Shown here: positions 47,374 through 56,900 of the stretch, piece by piece
Layout: each line of letters begins with the position of its first letter
Position numbering within the stretch: the stretch's first letter is position 1
Source: Bacteroidota bacterium
GTDB taxonomy: Bacteria; Bacteroidota; Bacteroidia; Chitinophagales; Chitinophagaceae
Assembly (NCBI GenBank): GCA_016711825.1
Contig: JADJSG010000011.1
Coordinates: 1-64,000, forward strand
Reading direction: 5' to 3'
Length of the DNA stretch: 64,000 nt
Notes under the pieces: generated by a model
What the model was told of the DNA's origin: nothing
Seen by the model: only the letters and a program-made list of their open reading frames with translations
The model's database searches: none
Made by a program: the position numbers and the translations under genes

Positions 47374-48444
47374 TTACAAACGTGATTTCACATGAGCTAC
47401 GTCATCAATACGTTTTTGCGCAATACGCATAGCAGCTTCTTGGGTTGTAATTTTTTCATCTTCTGACATTGAAAAAATAGCTAAAATGCGATTATAAATT
47501 TTTTCAACATCTTTAGTCACTTTCTCTCTGTTATAAGCACCACCTGCCTCTGCAGCCACATTCACCAGACCGCCTGCATTAATTAAAAAATCGGGTGCGT
47601 ATAAAATACCTTTATCGATCAATTGTTGTCCATGTATTTTTTCCACTGCCAACTGATTATTTGCAGCACCTGCAATGATTGGACAATTTAATTTCGGTAA
47701 AGTGTCGTCGTTGATGGTCGCTCCCAAAGCACAAGGTGCATAAACATCTAATTTCAGGTCAAACATTTTATCAGGAGCTACATAGGTTACTTGATGTTTA
47801 TTGACTGTTTCCTTGATTTTTGCTTCATTGATATCTGTGATAAATACATTGGCTCCTGCCTCTACTAAATGGCCTACAAGGTATTGCCCTACATGGCCTA
47901 CACCTTGTACCAAAACATTTTTATTTTCCAAACTATCATTGCCCCAGTGTTTGTGTGCACATGCTTTCATCCCAACAAACACACCATAAGCAGTAAAGGG
48001 AGAAGGGTCACCACTACCACCCATATATTCAGGAATACCTGTTACATGTTTGGTTTCAAGATGTATAAATTCCATATCCGTTGCTGAAGTATTTACATCT
48101 TCTGCAGTTATATATTTACCATTGAGTGAATTGACAAATTTGCCATACCTGCGCCACAATGCTTCACTCTTCAAAGAAGGATCTCCGATAATAACCGCTT
48201 TGCCACCACCAAGGTTTAATCCTGATATAGCAGCTTTGTAGGTCATCCCTCTTGATAGCCTCAATGCATCAATCATCGCATCGTCATCAGAAACATAATT
48301 CCACATACGGGTACCTCCAAGTGCTGGACCAAGTGTTGTGTTATGAATAGCAATAATTGCTTTAAGTTTTGAATGAGGATCATTGCAAATAACGACTTGC
48401 TCATGTTCCAATTCTTGCATTAGTTGAAATACTGTATTTGACAT
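47374..48444 (-). CDS. Leucine dehydrogenase-like Glu/Leu/Phe/Val dehydrogenase (356 aa)
   Basis: This NAD-dependent enzyme deaminates branched-chain amino acids oxidatively. The N-terminal LGPALGGTRMWNY and the catalytic Lys region SRGMTYKAAISGLNLGGGKAVI are typical. ITAEDVNTSATDMEFI and the Rossmann VLVQGVGHVGQYLVGHLVEAG follow, with Asp in FITDINEAKI pointing to NAD rather than NADP. C-terminal YAPDFLINAGGLVNVAAE completes the pattern. 356 residues fits Leu dehydrogenase rather than Glu dehydrogenase (over 410). Final substrate preference among Leu, Val and Phe is not readable here. Confidence 0.88.
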   Translation of the reverse strand: MSNTVFQLMQELEHEQVVICNDPHSKLKAIIAIHNTTLGPALGGTRMWNYVSDDDAMIDALRLSRGMTYKAAISGLNLGGGKAVIIGDPSLKSEALWRRYGKFVNSLNGKYITAEDVNTSATDMEFIHLETKHVTGIPEYMGGSGDPSPFTAYGVFVGMKACAHKHWGNDSLENKNVLVQGVGHVGQYLVGHLVEAGANVFITDINEAKIKETVNKHQVTYVAPDKMFDLKLDVYAPCALGATINDDTLPKLNCPIIAGAANNQLAVEKIHGQQLIDKGILYAPDFLINAGGLVNVAAEAGGAYNREKVTKDVEKIYNRILAIFSMSEDEKITTQEAAMRIAQKRIDDVAHVKSRL

Positions 48445-48506
48445 TGTTTGGATTTATATAAAATGTTTAAAATATTTTTAATGAATACATTAAGGAAATG
48501 AATCCA

Positions 48507-50054
48507 TTATTGCGCTTCGGGTTTTTGTTTTTTTTGCGGACCTCTTAAAATATAATTTAACTCTCTTTCATCTTGATTCATTTTTTCTTTCATCTCTTTC
48601 GCTTTTGCTTTCAGTTCATTTACTTTTTCTTTAATATCCTCCATCATTTCGAGGTACTCTTCTCTTTTTTCATAGCTTCTTAAGGTAGGCGGTAAGTTTT
48701 TGATTCGGTCTTCTACATCAAACAATAATTCTTCTTCACGTTGTAACTCTTTTGATAATTTATAATAATTACTTCTATTACGGGTTACACGCTCATTGAG
48801 GTCCTTAGAAAGTTCCAATTTTCTTTTTTCTCTATTTTCATCTTTTCGATCAAAAAAATGTTTTTTGGCTTTTAAAAATCTTTCCCACACATCGTCACCA
48901 TATTCTTTAGGTATACGTCCTATTGTTTTCCATTCTTCAAACATTTGATGAAACTCATGGGTTCCCAATTCAAAATCATTGGTATTTTGCAAGGTTTCAG
49001 CATGTGTCACAATGGCCAATTTACGGGCATAATTATCGTCAAGTTGTACTTTGAGGGTGTTATAAAAGGCATCTTTATGTTGGTAAAAATGATTTTTTAA
49101 TGCTAAAAACTGATTCCAGACTTCATCACTTTTATCATGTGCCACCCTGCCTATTTTTTTCCAATCTTCCATCAACTGATTAAAGGCTTCGGAAGTTTTT
49201 TTCCAGTCCTTACTATCCTTCAATTTTTCGGCTTGTTCGATGATTGCAAGTTTTAATTGCAAGTTGCCTTCCTGTTCGGTTTTAATTTCATCAAAATGTT
49301 CTCTTTTTTGATTAAAGAAAATATCTTTAGCGGTATTGAACCTAAACCACAGTTCTTCCATTCGATGTTTAGGAACCATGCCAATTTTTTTCCACTCTTC
49401 ATTCAACTCCTGATAAATATCTGTTGTTTTTTTCCATTCTGTGGAATGTTGCAAAGACTCTGCTTTTTCGCAAAGGTCTAATTTCTTGGAAAGGTTATCG
49501 AGTAAATCTTGTTCGAAATGTTCAAAATTTGCTTGTTTTCTTTTAAAGAATTCATCTTTGTTTTTTTCGAATCTTTCTTTGTATTCGTCATTTCTCAAAT
49601 CAGGCACTGAAGCTAATTCCTTAAATTGCTTTTGCAGGTCACGAAGCTTTTCAGTTGCAAGTTTCCATTCATTTGTTTCCAATAACTTTTCAACTTCCAG
49701 ACAAATATTTTCTTTTTGTTCAAGGTTTTCGTCAATGGCTTTTTTAATGGTTTCCTCCATAGCTTCTAAATCGGTCAACATAGGTTGAAAATCACCGATA
49801 GCTTTTGCACCAAGTAAATGTAATTTTTTGCGCACTACTTTACCAGCCATTTTTATGATATCGTCTGAGGCTTCAAATTCAATTTTCAACTCTTCAATTT
49901 CCTTTTTCAACTCATTAAACTTATCGCTTAATGTATCGATCATTTGTTGAAGATGATTATCCTGAACTTCTGCAATTTCCCTTTCTTCATACCATTTGGT
50001 AGCGGGTAAAAACAGTTTACTATCTCTGAGAATGTATAAATCCGTATTTGTCAT
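48507..50054 (-). CDS. DUF349 repeat protein (515 aa)
   Basis: From MTNTDLYILRDSKLFLPATK the protein is rich in Lys, Glu and Leu and largely alpha-helical. It contains a row of DUF349 units, each with W-K-K-x-G or WKTIGR and FxxAKxxFFxxR motifs (EEWKKIGMVPKHRMEELWFRF, DWKKIGRVAHDKSDEVWNQF, EWKTIGRIPKEYGDDVWERF). Coiled coil at the end (KEKVNELKAKAKEMKEKMNQ). Cytoplasmic; the function of DUF349 proteins is not established. The long upstream in-frame extension to 50111 overlaps a promoter box at 50084-50091, so the ATG at 50054 is preferred. Confidence 0.85.
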   Translation of the reverse strand: MTNTDLYILRDSKLFLPATKWYEEREIAEVQDNHLQQMIDTLSDKFNELKKEIEELKIEFEASDDIIKMAGKVVRKKLHLLGAKAIGDFQPMLTDLEAMEETIKKAIDENLEQKENICLEVEKLLETNEWKLATEKLRDLQKQFKELASVPDLRNDEYKERFEKNKDEFFKRKQANFEHFEQDLLDNLSKKLDLCEKAESLQHSTEWKKTTDIYQELNEEWKKIGMVPKHRMEELWFRFNTAKDIFFNQKREHFDEIKTEQEGNLQLKLAIIEQAEKLKDSKDWKKTSEAFNQLMEDWKKIGRVAHDKSDEVWNQFLALKNHFYQHKDAFYNTLKVQLDDNYARKLAIVTHAETLQNTNDFELGTHEFHQMFEEWKTIGRIPKEYGDDVWERFLKAKKHFFDRKDENREKRKLELSKDLNERVTRNRSNYYKLSKELQREEELLFDVEDRIKNLPPTLRSYEKREEYLEMMEDIKEKVNELKAKAKEMKEKMNQDERELNYILRGPQKKQKPEAQ

Positions 50055-50083
50055 ATCATGTACACTTAGAAGTTTGGCGTTTG

Positions 50084-50111
50084 CAAATGTAATTAAAATA
50101 ATTAAAAGCAA
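50084..50111 (-). promoter_or_regulatory. Promoter of the DUF349 gene
   Basis: TTG at 50109-50111 (minus), 17 bases, then a perfect TACATTTG box (50084-50091). It lies in the short gap after tadA and gives a ~25-base leader. Confidence 0.5.
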
Positions 50112-50118
50112 TTAGCTA

Positions 50119-50574
50119 TTAAAGATTCGTTGTATTTTTCCTTTTTGATTTAAAAAAGTGCTTCATGAGCTGAGCACTATCATCAGCTAAAACACCACTC
50201 ATCAGGGTTGTTTTTGGGTGAAAAGGCCGATGTTTACATTGGGAGGAATATCCATGTTTGGGATCAGTAGCACCAAATACAATATGACCAATTTTGCTCC
50301 AAAACAATGCCCCTGCACACATGAGACAAGGTTCTATGGTAACAAACAAGGTAGCATCGGGCAAGTATTTAGCATTTAAAAACTGAAACGCTGCAGTAAG
50401 GGCAATGATTTCAGCATGTGCAGTTACATCATGCAATAATTCTGTTTGGTTATACCCTTTTGCAATCACTTGATTTTGCATAACAATAACAGCACCCACT
50501 GGCACTTCATCATGTTCATAAGCTTGCTGGGCTTGTTGCAAAGCAAGTTTCATAAAATATTCGTTAGAATGCAT
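50119..50574 (-). CDS. tadA: tRNA-specific adenosine deaminase
   Basis: TadA converts A34 to inosine in tRNA-Arg(ACG). The zinc and catalytic motifs are VTAHAEIIAL (His and Glu) and EPCLMCAGALFWSKIGHIVFGA (two Cys). YEHDEVPVGAVIV and the C-terminal GVLADDSAQLMKHFFKSKR are typical. 151 residues matches bacterial TadA, and the ATG at 50574 follows the upstream lipoprotein gene by 6 bases, indicating an operon. Related guanine deaminases share the motif, but the A-L after CAG and the length favour TadA. Confidence 0.85.
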   Translation of the reverse strand: MHSNEYFMKLALQQAQQAYEHDEVPVGAVIVMQNQVIAKGYNQTELLHDVTAHAEIIALTAAFQFLNAKYLPDATLFVTIEPCLMCAGALFWSKIGHIVFGATDPKHGYSSQCKHRPFHPKTTLMSGVLADDSAQLMKHFFKSKRKNTTNL

Positions 50575-50580
50575 GATTTG

Positions 50581-50973
50581 TTATTGCAATTTTATAGAAA
50601 TTTCGGCTGTCCCTGCGCCTATCAGTGGCTTTTTAATGTTTTTTAGCTCCACGATATATGTGTTACTTTCATAATCAAAAGTCATTTGATCATGTTCTTT
50701 GATTAATCTTTCATCTAATATTCTGTCATTACGTTTAATGCTGATATCCGCTTTTTTACGTGTCACCTCTCCTACTGTCACTACCACACTTCCTTGTGTA
50801 CCTTCTATAATTTTACTCGTATTTTCTTCCATCATACTTTCGATACCACTTTCAGGAATATTCAAATGATTTTTATTTTGTGTAGTTTTTTCTTTTTTTT
50901 GTGTATCCTCATGACATGCCTGCCATAACAATGTCATGATAAATAGGCCAAAAATCCATTGTATTCTTTTCAT
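50581..50973 (-). CDS. Small lipoprotein, unrecognised (130 aa)
   Basis: The signal peptide MKRIQWIFGLFIMTLLWQAC ends in a lipobox-like LWQAC (Cys20). The mature part is Lys/Glu-rich and then beta-rich (VVVTVGEVTRKKADISIKRN, TYIVELKNIKKPLIGAGTAE). No family recognised. It is 6 bases upstream of tadA and probably co-transcribed with it. Confidence 0.7.
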   Translation of the reverse strand: MKRIQWIFGLFIMTLLWQACHEDTQKKEKTTQNKNHLNIPESGIESMMEENTSKIIEGTQGSVVVTVGEVTRKKADISIKRNDRILDERLIKEHDQMTFDYESNTYIVELKNIKKPLIGAGTAEISIKLQ

Positions 50974-51138
50974 TCTTCATAAAAATTTGCCTAAAAGTAA
51001 AACTATTCTTCAGACAAATCAATTTATAAAACATAAAAAATATTGAATCTAAAGATGTTATAAATCAATTCTTTGCAAATAACAAACCATGTTATTTTAT
51101 AATCGCTTGTATTGTGTTCAATAGATAAGACATCATAT

Positions 51139-51198
51139 AAAAAAACCGACACTACATTTATAAATACAATCACTTGTGTTTATAAATGTAGTATCGGT
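51139..51198 (-). terminator. Long-stem terminator after the ice-binding gene
   Basis: A 20-bp stem with one mismatch (51145-51164 with 51179-51198) and a 14-nt loop. On the minus strand it is followed by seven T (51139-51145). It lies about 50 bases past the stop of the gene at 51251. Confidence 0.85.
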
Positions 51199-51250
51199 AA
51201 AAATTCACTTTTAAATGTATTTTAAAAATACAGAAAAAGGGAACGTAATA

Positions 51251-53134
51251 TTATGGTACAAATACTTTTCCAGTATGAATGATACTGCCTTCAAAAGACA
51301 ATTGTACAAAATAAATACCAGGTGTGGTTGGTTTATTAATAAAGTATTGACTCGCATGATTCGTTAACTGAATCGATTGTGAAGAAAGTACTTTACCATC
51401 GATAGAAATTAAATGAATTGCGCCAGAGCCCTCGTTTGTTCCTTGAGTATTTACTACAATTGAAGGTCCATTGACAGCATAGTTAACGGTAAATAACTGT
51501 TGAATGAATGTGTTGACATTGATTGTTTTATAATAATTAATTTGACCGTCAATATCTGTTTGAGCAATACGATAATAATTATTATTACTTGTCAAGCGAT
51601 CTGTATATAAATATTCATTCGTTGATTTCGCATGGTTAGGTGAAGCTTTTACTGTAGTTAATTTTTCAAAATCAACTCCATTGTTACTTTTCTCAATGGT
51701 GAAATAATCATTATTCACTTCATTTTCAGTACCCCATTTCAACAACACATCGTTGTTTACTAAAGTACCACTAAAATAAATCCAGTTAAGTGGCAAAGCA
51801 GCACAAGGAGAGGTTGACTCAACAAATACATTTGCTGTGCTCAATGCGCCATTGGTTGTCAAAGCACGACCATATAAGGTATCGCCTGTAGTTAAATCGA
51901 TGGCTGCATTATTTGCAATGATGGTTCCGTTAAATACTGAATAATCAGCAATACTAACTGCACCGTCAACATTCCAATATACATTATCAGCCTGTGCACC
52001 ATTTAATAAAACCACTTTTGAAAATGTACTTGTAGACAATGCACCATTTACTTTAATCACAAATACTGCATTTGCATTGCCTTGTGCATTTAAATAAACA
52101 GTACCATTAAATGCTGTTGCCGCGTTTAAAAGATATACATGGGGTGTTAACACCAATTCATTACCAAATTGTGCGGGAAATAACAACTCAATTTCGTACG
52201 GCATCACATTTATGGTGTTATATGCCGTGACCAAATCTGCCGCAGCATCAATCGTAGAAACGTCTGGAATTGGATGAATCGTTCCAGTTACAAATAAAGG
52301 ATTATAACCTACTGTCAAACCAACGTTTGTACCTATATCGCCTGTTACATAAGTGATACCACTATTAATAACAGAACCATTGCCGGAAAAAATAGCATAA
52401 CATGCAGCTGTTGCAAGATTTGGTGCCGCTGGACCTGTTAGTATAGGTGTACCACAACCTAATGGAGTGACTGCATTTAAAGCATTTACATTAACAGCCC
52501 CTGTCGTAGAAAGTGCACGTCCTATCAAGGTGTCGTTTGTAGTCATATTAATAGCTGCGTTATTGGCAATGACAGTGCCTTGAAAATAAGTTGCTGGTGC
52601 CATACTTACTACACCTTCCACTTTCCAAAATATATTACATGCTTGTGCACCATTAAGTAAATGAATTTTTGTATTTACTGTTGTTGAAAAAGCTGCTTGT
52701 ATTTGAAAAACAAAAACAGCATTTGAATCGCCCAATGCATCTAAATAAAGATCACCACTTAATGTAGTTAATGCGGGAGATTGGTAAATACCAGCTTCTA
52801 AGGTGTCGCCATTTCCTAATAATAAGCCCGGAAATAAAGTGGGAATCATACCATTAAGTTGGTTATAAGCTATAAGCAAATCTGCAGCTGCCTGTCCGGT
52901 TGTTCCGTCTGCATTACGCATATTGCCATTGACATTGCCAAATCCTGTAATTGCTCCATTGTTGGTACCTACATCGCCTGTAAGAATACTACTCCCAAGA
53001 TTACCGACTGCTCCGGTACTACTAAAAAGTACAAAACTACCTGCTACTCCTAAATTAGGTGCTTGTGCTTTTGACGACTTAATATGAAATAAAAGGGTGA
53101 ACATAATTGCGAAAAAAAATAAACTTTTTGTCAT
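51251..53134 (-). CDS. Tandem DUF3494 ice-binding-like protein with T9SS type A tail (627 aa)
   Basis: A signal peptide (MTKSLFFFAIMFTLLFHIKSSKAQ) precedes two DUF3494 ice-binding-type beta-solenoid domains. Domain 1 (about 28-230) starts GVAGSFVLFSSTGAVGNLGS and includes ILTGDVGTNNGAITGF, AVFVFQIQAAFSTT and YFQGTVIANNAAINM. Domain 2 (about 240-450) repeats the same order (YVTGDIGTNVGLT, AVFVIKVNGALSTS, VFNGTIIANNAAIDL). A fibronectin-like linker (LNWIYFSGTLVNNDVLLKWGTENEVNNDYF, split) and a type A T9SS sorting tail (FFVQL-like GIYFVQLSFEGSIIHTGKVF) follow. Such domains bind ice in cold-adapted microbes, but the family also occurs in non-cold species with a possible adhesion role. The tail means export to the surface or medium. 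Confidence 0.85.
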   Translation of the reverse strand: MTKSLFFFAIMFTLLFHIKSSKAQAPNLGVAGSFVLFSSTGAVGNLGSSILTGDVGTNNGAITGFGNVNGNMRNADGTTGQAAADLLIAYNQLNGMIPTLFPGLLLGNGDTLEAGIYQSPALTTLSGDLYLDALGDSNAVFVFQIQAAFSTTVNTKIHLLNGAQACNIFWKVEGVVSMAPATYFQGTVIANNAAINMTTNDTLIGRALSTTGAVNVNALNAVTPLGCGTPILTGPAAPNLATAACYAIFSGNGSVINSGITYVTGDIGTNVGLTVGYNPLFVTGTIHPIPDVSTIDAAADLVTAYNTINVMPYEIELLFPAQFGNELVLTPHVYLLNAATAFNGTVYLNAQGNANAVFVIKVNGALSTSTFSKVVLLNGAQADNVYWNVDGAVSIADYSVFNGTIIANNAAIDLTTGDTLYGRALTTNGALSTANVFVESTSPCAALPLNWIYFSGTLVNNDVLLKWGTENEVNNDYFTIEKSNNGVDFEKLTTVKASPNHAKSTNEYLYTDRLTSNNNYYRIAQTDIDGQINYYKTINVNTFIQQLFTVNYAVNGPSIVVNTQGTNEGSGAIHLISIDGKVLSSQSIQLTNHASQYFINKPTTPGIYFVQLSFEGSIIHTGKVFVP

Positions 53135-53862
53135 GTATTTTGGGTTTTAAAATGAATATCAAATAATTATCACTCAAATGTATTATCAATATCCATTAAA
53201 TAACTTACACAATTCATTGTTACATTTACATAATTACTATATATATATCATTGTTTTTCAATTTTTTAGGGATATATTGCATTAAAATGAAATATTAAAA
53301 TAGATACTATAAAGCCCTATTGGTCGTACATACAGCCATTTCATTTACCGTTAAAATCGCATCGTTCATCTTAAAACAACATTCATTTAACGAAACGTAA
53401 TTCATAGAATTGTGTAAGTGAAGTAGATAAATGAAGATTTCAACCGTTAAATCATCTTTTTAAAAACCAGAAATCCTTGTTATCACAGGTTTTTTTAATG
53501 ATTCTATTAAATCAATTATTTGTTTCTGCTTTGTATGATTATGAAACAGCCATTTTTAAAATTCTACATTTCAAGAAGAATTATAAACTGAATGATTTTA
53601 AATATTATCGATATGAAAGAATGAATTGTCCAATATTCGTATTAATAAAAAAGACACATTAAAGTTATTCCAGTTGTTATTAGCTTAAAGAAAATAATTG
53701 CAGGTATGATACCAATAAAATTTAAACTACGTAGTTAATATATTTAGTATAACAATCGAACGTAAAACATTATTTCAATCTGCATTTACTAAGGTAAGAT
53801 TTTAAAAAAAATTGACTTAAAATATAAATCACATGAGTATAATACCAGGTTAAAAAACCATC
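53135..53862. other. Intergenic region with one promoter box, no convincing gene
   Basis: This AT-rich region holds a perfect TACATTTG box on the minus strand (53175-53182), 40 bases before the ice-binding gene's ATG, its likely promoter. A 61-codon frame from a TTG at 53477 has no start context or family pattern and is not called. No RNA gene is seen. Confidence 0.45.
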
Positions 53863-53895
53863 AAAAAAAAACCGCCCTGTAAATTACAGAGCGGT
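53863..53895 (-). terminator. Terminator after the giant adhesin gene
   Basis: ACCGC(C)CTGTAA-A-TTACAG(A)GCGGT, a ~11-bp stem with one mismatch, followed on the minus strand by eight T. It lies 26 bases beyond the stop at 53922. Confidence 0.9.
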
Positions 53896-53921
53896 AGTTC
53901 AACATTGAATTGATAAGTGGT

Positions 53922-56900
53922 TTATTCTTTTGTAACTTTAAAGTAAGTTTTAGTATTTGTTTCCAAATCTGTGATTTGAATCGAGTACATCCCTGTTGAC
54001 AATGTTTGAAGATTATCAATGGTTAAGATATTTTTACCCGGTGTCAAATCCACTAATTTATCCGCTATTACTTTACCATTCATATCCATCATTTTAATAT
54101 TAACTTGTCCGTCTAATTCTGATGTATACAATACATTCACATATTGGGTAAATGGTGATGGATAAACAGTTGCATCTATTTCAGCTTCAACTAATTTAAC
54201 ATGTACGACATTGGATAATGAGAACTGGTTATCGATATCTACTAATTTAACTCTATAATAGATAATGGCTTTTTTACTAATGTTAGAAATATCATCATCA
54301 ATACTATAATTTGTTTCCCCATGGGTATTTCCTGAGGCATTTGTGGTAGCTACTGTTTCAAATACTTTACCGTCTAAACTTCTTTGTATTTCAAACTTGC
54401 TGGTATTCATTTCAGTAACTGTTTTCCAACTTACTTTAACTGAATTATTGTTGTTTAAAGTAGCAAAAGCAGTTAATTCAAGGGCTGGCAAAGGAATTAA
54501 TAAGGTAATACCTGCATCAACCGTTGGATTGTATTCTCCTAATTGAAGATCATATTGTCCTGTTCTACCTGTCATTAAATCGGCATCACTATCTAAAGTA
54601 CTGTCTGTACCTGCATGATGGAAAGTAAATGAAGAACCATAAGGTTTACCATTTGGCTGGTAGAATACCGGAATGGTACTAAAACCAACACTGTATTTAC
54701 CTGGAATCAAATCATTGAAACTATAAGCACCATTTTGGGTAGTGATAGTCGACTTAATAGGCGTATTAAATTCATCATACAATGTAACCGTTACACCAGC
54801 AACACCAATTTCGTTAGCATCTTGTATACCATTACCTGAATACATTACAGAATCAGCAATGGTATTCCAACTTTCATTATCTAACCATACGAAATTACCT
54901 AATCCAGTGCCTGTAGGTAAATGAATACCTGCGTCAATTGTTGGATTATATTGACCAGCCACTAAACTTACTGCATCAGTAAATCCTGTGATTGGGTTTA
55001 CATCAGAATCAATGGTAGAATCAGCCAATTGGTGTTTAGGACTGAATACACCTGCTTGAGGTATATTTGAAAACTGTACTGAGTAATCACCTGGTTCTAA
55101 ATTAACAAAATTATATCCTCCAGCTGAATTGGTAATCGCATAAGCTACTACCTGATCAACTTGATTATAAAGGGTCACTACGATACCTGAAAGACCTTTT
55201 TCATTTGCATCTTGAATACCGTCTATATCAACATCTTCCCATACATAGTTTCCTAAAGATGATTTTAAAGTAAAGATACCTGCATCAAGGTTTTGGTTAT
55301 AATCACCTGCATTTAAAGAAACTATATCAGTTTCTCCTGTTATAATATCTGCATCACTATCTAAAGCTTCTTGTGAGTTAACACCAGCATTCGGTGTAGT
55401 AAATGAGTATCCTGCTGGAAGATTTGAGAATTGTACTTTATAATCGCCTGGCGTTAAACCTGTAAATTGATAAACTCCATTTGCATCTGTTGTTGTATTG
55501 GCTAATATCACCCCTAAATTATTGATTAATTTAACAGTAACTCCCGGTATACCAGGTTCGCCCTGGTCTTGTAACCCATTTAAATTAAGGTCATTCCATA
55601 CGATATCTCCAATACCAGCTAAACCTGCTGCTTGATGTATACCTGCATCGATAGATAAAATGATATCTCCTTCATCTAATAAGATAATAGTTGTTTTACC
55701 CCCAGATGCTGCATCTGCATCCGCATCAATTTCTGTGTCGTTTCCTTGATTTGCACTGCTGAATGTATAGCCAATTGGCAAATTACTAAATCCTACTACA
55801 TAACTACCTTGATCTAAATCAGTGAAGATATAATTACCTAATGGATCAGTTTGTGTAGAAGAGATTACGGTAATACCATTTTGTTGGTATAATGTAACTG
55901 TAACGCCTTGTACACCCAATTCTCCTTCATCTTGGATTCCATCAGCATCCACATCATTCCATACTTTATCGCCAATTGAACCTTTGGTAATTCTATTGTC
56001 ATTTGGTGCTAATCCCGCATCCACTGTAAGATTTATTTCACCGTTGTTTAATGTGATTAAAGAAGTGCTACCTGTTGTAATTTCCGGATCACTATCTACA
56101 GCTGTGTTTGCGCCTTGTGTTTGCATCGTTAACTTATAACCTGGAGGGAAATTTGAAAAATTCACATAGTAAGTTCCTGCAGCTAAATTGTTGAAAATGT
56201 AATACCCATTGTTATTTGAAATGGTTGTTGCTAATAATGTATTTGTATTATCATATAATCTAACAGTAACACCTGCAGCACCATTTTCATTTAAATCTTG
56301 AATACCATCGATATTTCTGTCAAACCAAATAAAGTTACCTAATGCCGCTGTTGGCAACCCTGCATTGTGTAAACCTGCGTCAATGGTAGTGTTTAACTCA
56401 CCTGCCGACAAGGTAACAAAAGATGTTCTTCCAGTTGCAAATGCTGGATCAGAATCTAATGCTGGATCTCCTACATGTTGTGCTACAAAACTGAAGCCAT
56501 TAGGTATGTTTGAAAAACCTACCTGGTATTGACCTGGGGTCAAATTATTGAATATATAATAACCAAAGATATCTGTTGTTGTTGTTGCGATTATCACTAA
56601 ACCGGTACTATCATATAAATCTACTGTAATCCCTTGTATACCTGATTCATTTTCATCTTGTACACCATTGTTGTTGATATCATTCCAAACAAAATTACCT
56701 ATAGAAGCTGGCAACACCAGAGAAGGTGGTTGAGGATACATCCCTGCATCTATAGTGTGATTTATTTCACCCGCAACAATTGTCACAGTACTTGTTCTTC
56801 CAGAAATCGGATCAGGATCGCTATCTGTTGCAGTATTTCCTCCTAATCCATTACCGCTAAATACATAACCAATAGGAAGACTAAATCCGATTGAATAAGT

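Noticed and set aside
53488..53520. Extra terminator (AAAACC ... GGTTTTTTT)
   Set aside because: The stem is only about six pairs with a long loop and no gene ends near it.
53477..53662. 61-codon plus-strand gene
   Set aside because: TTG start, no family pattern, lies in AT-rich spacer; not supported.
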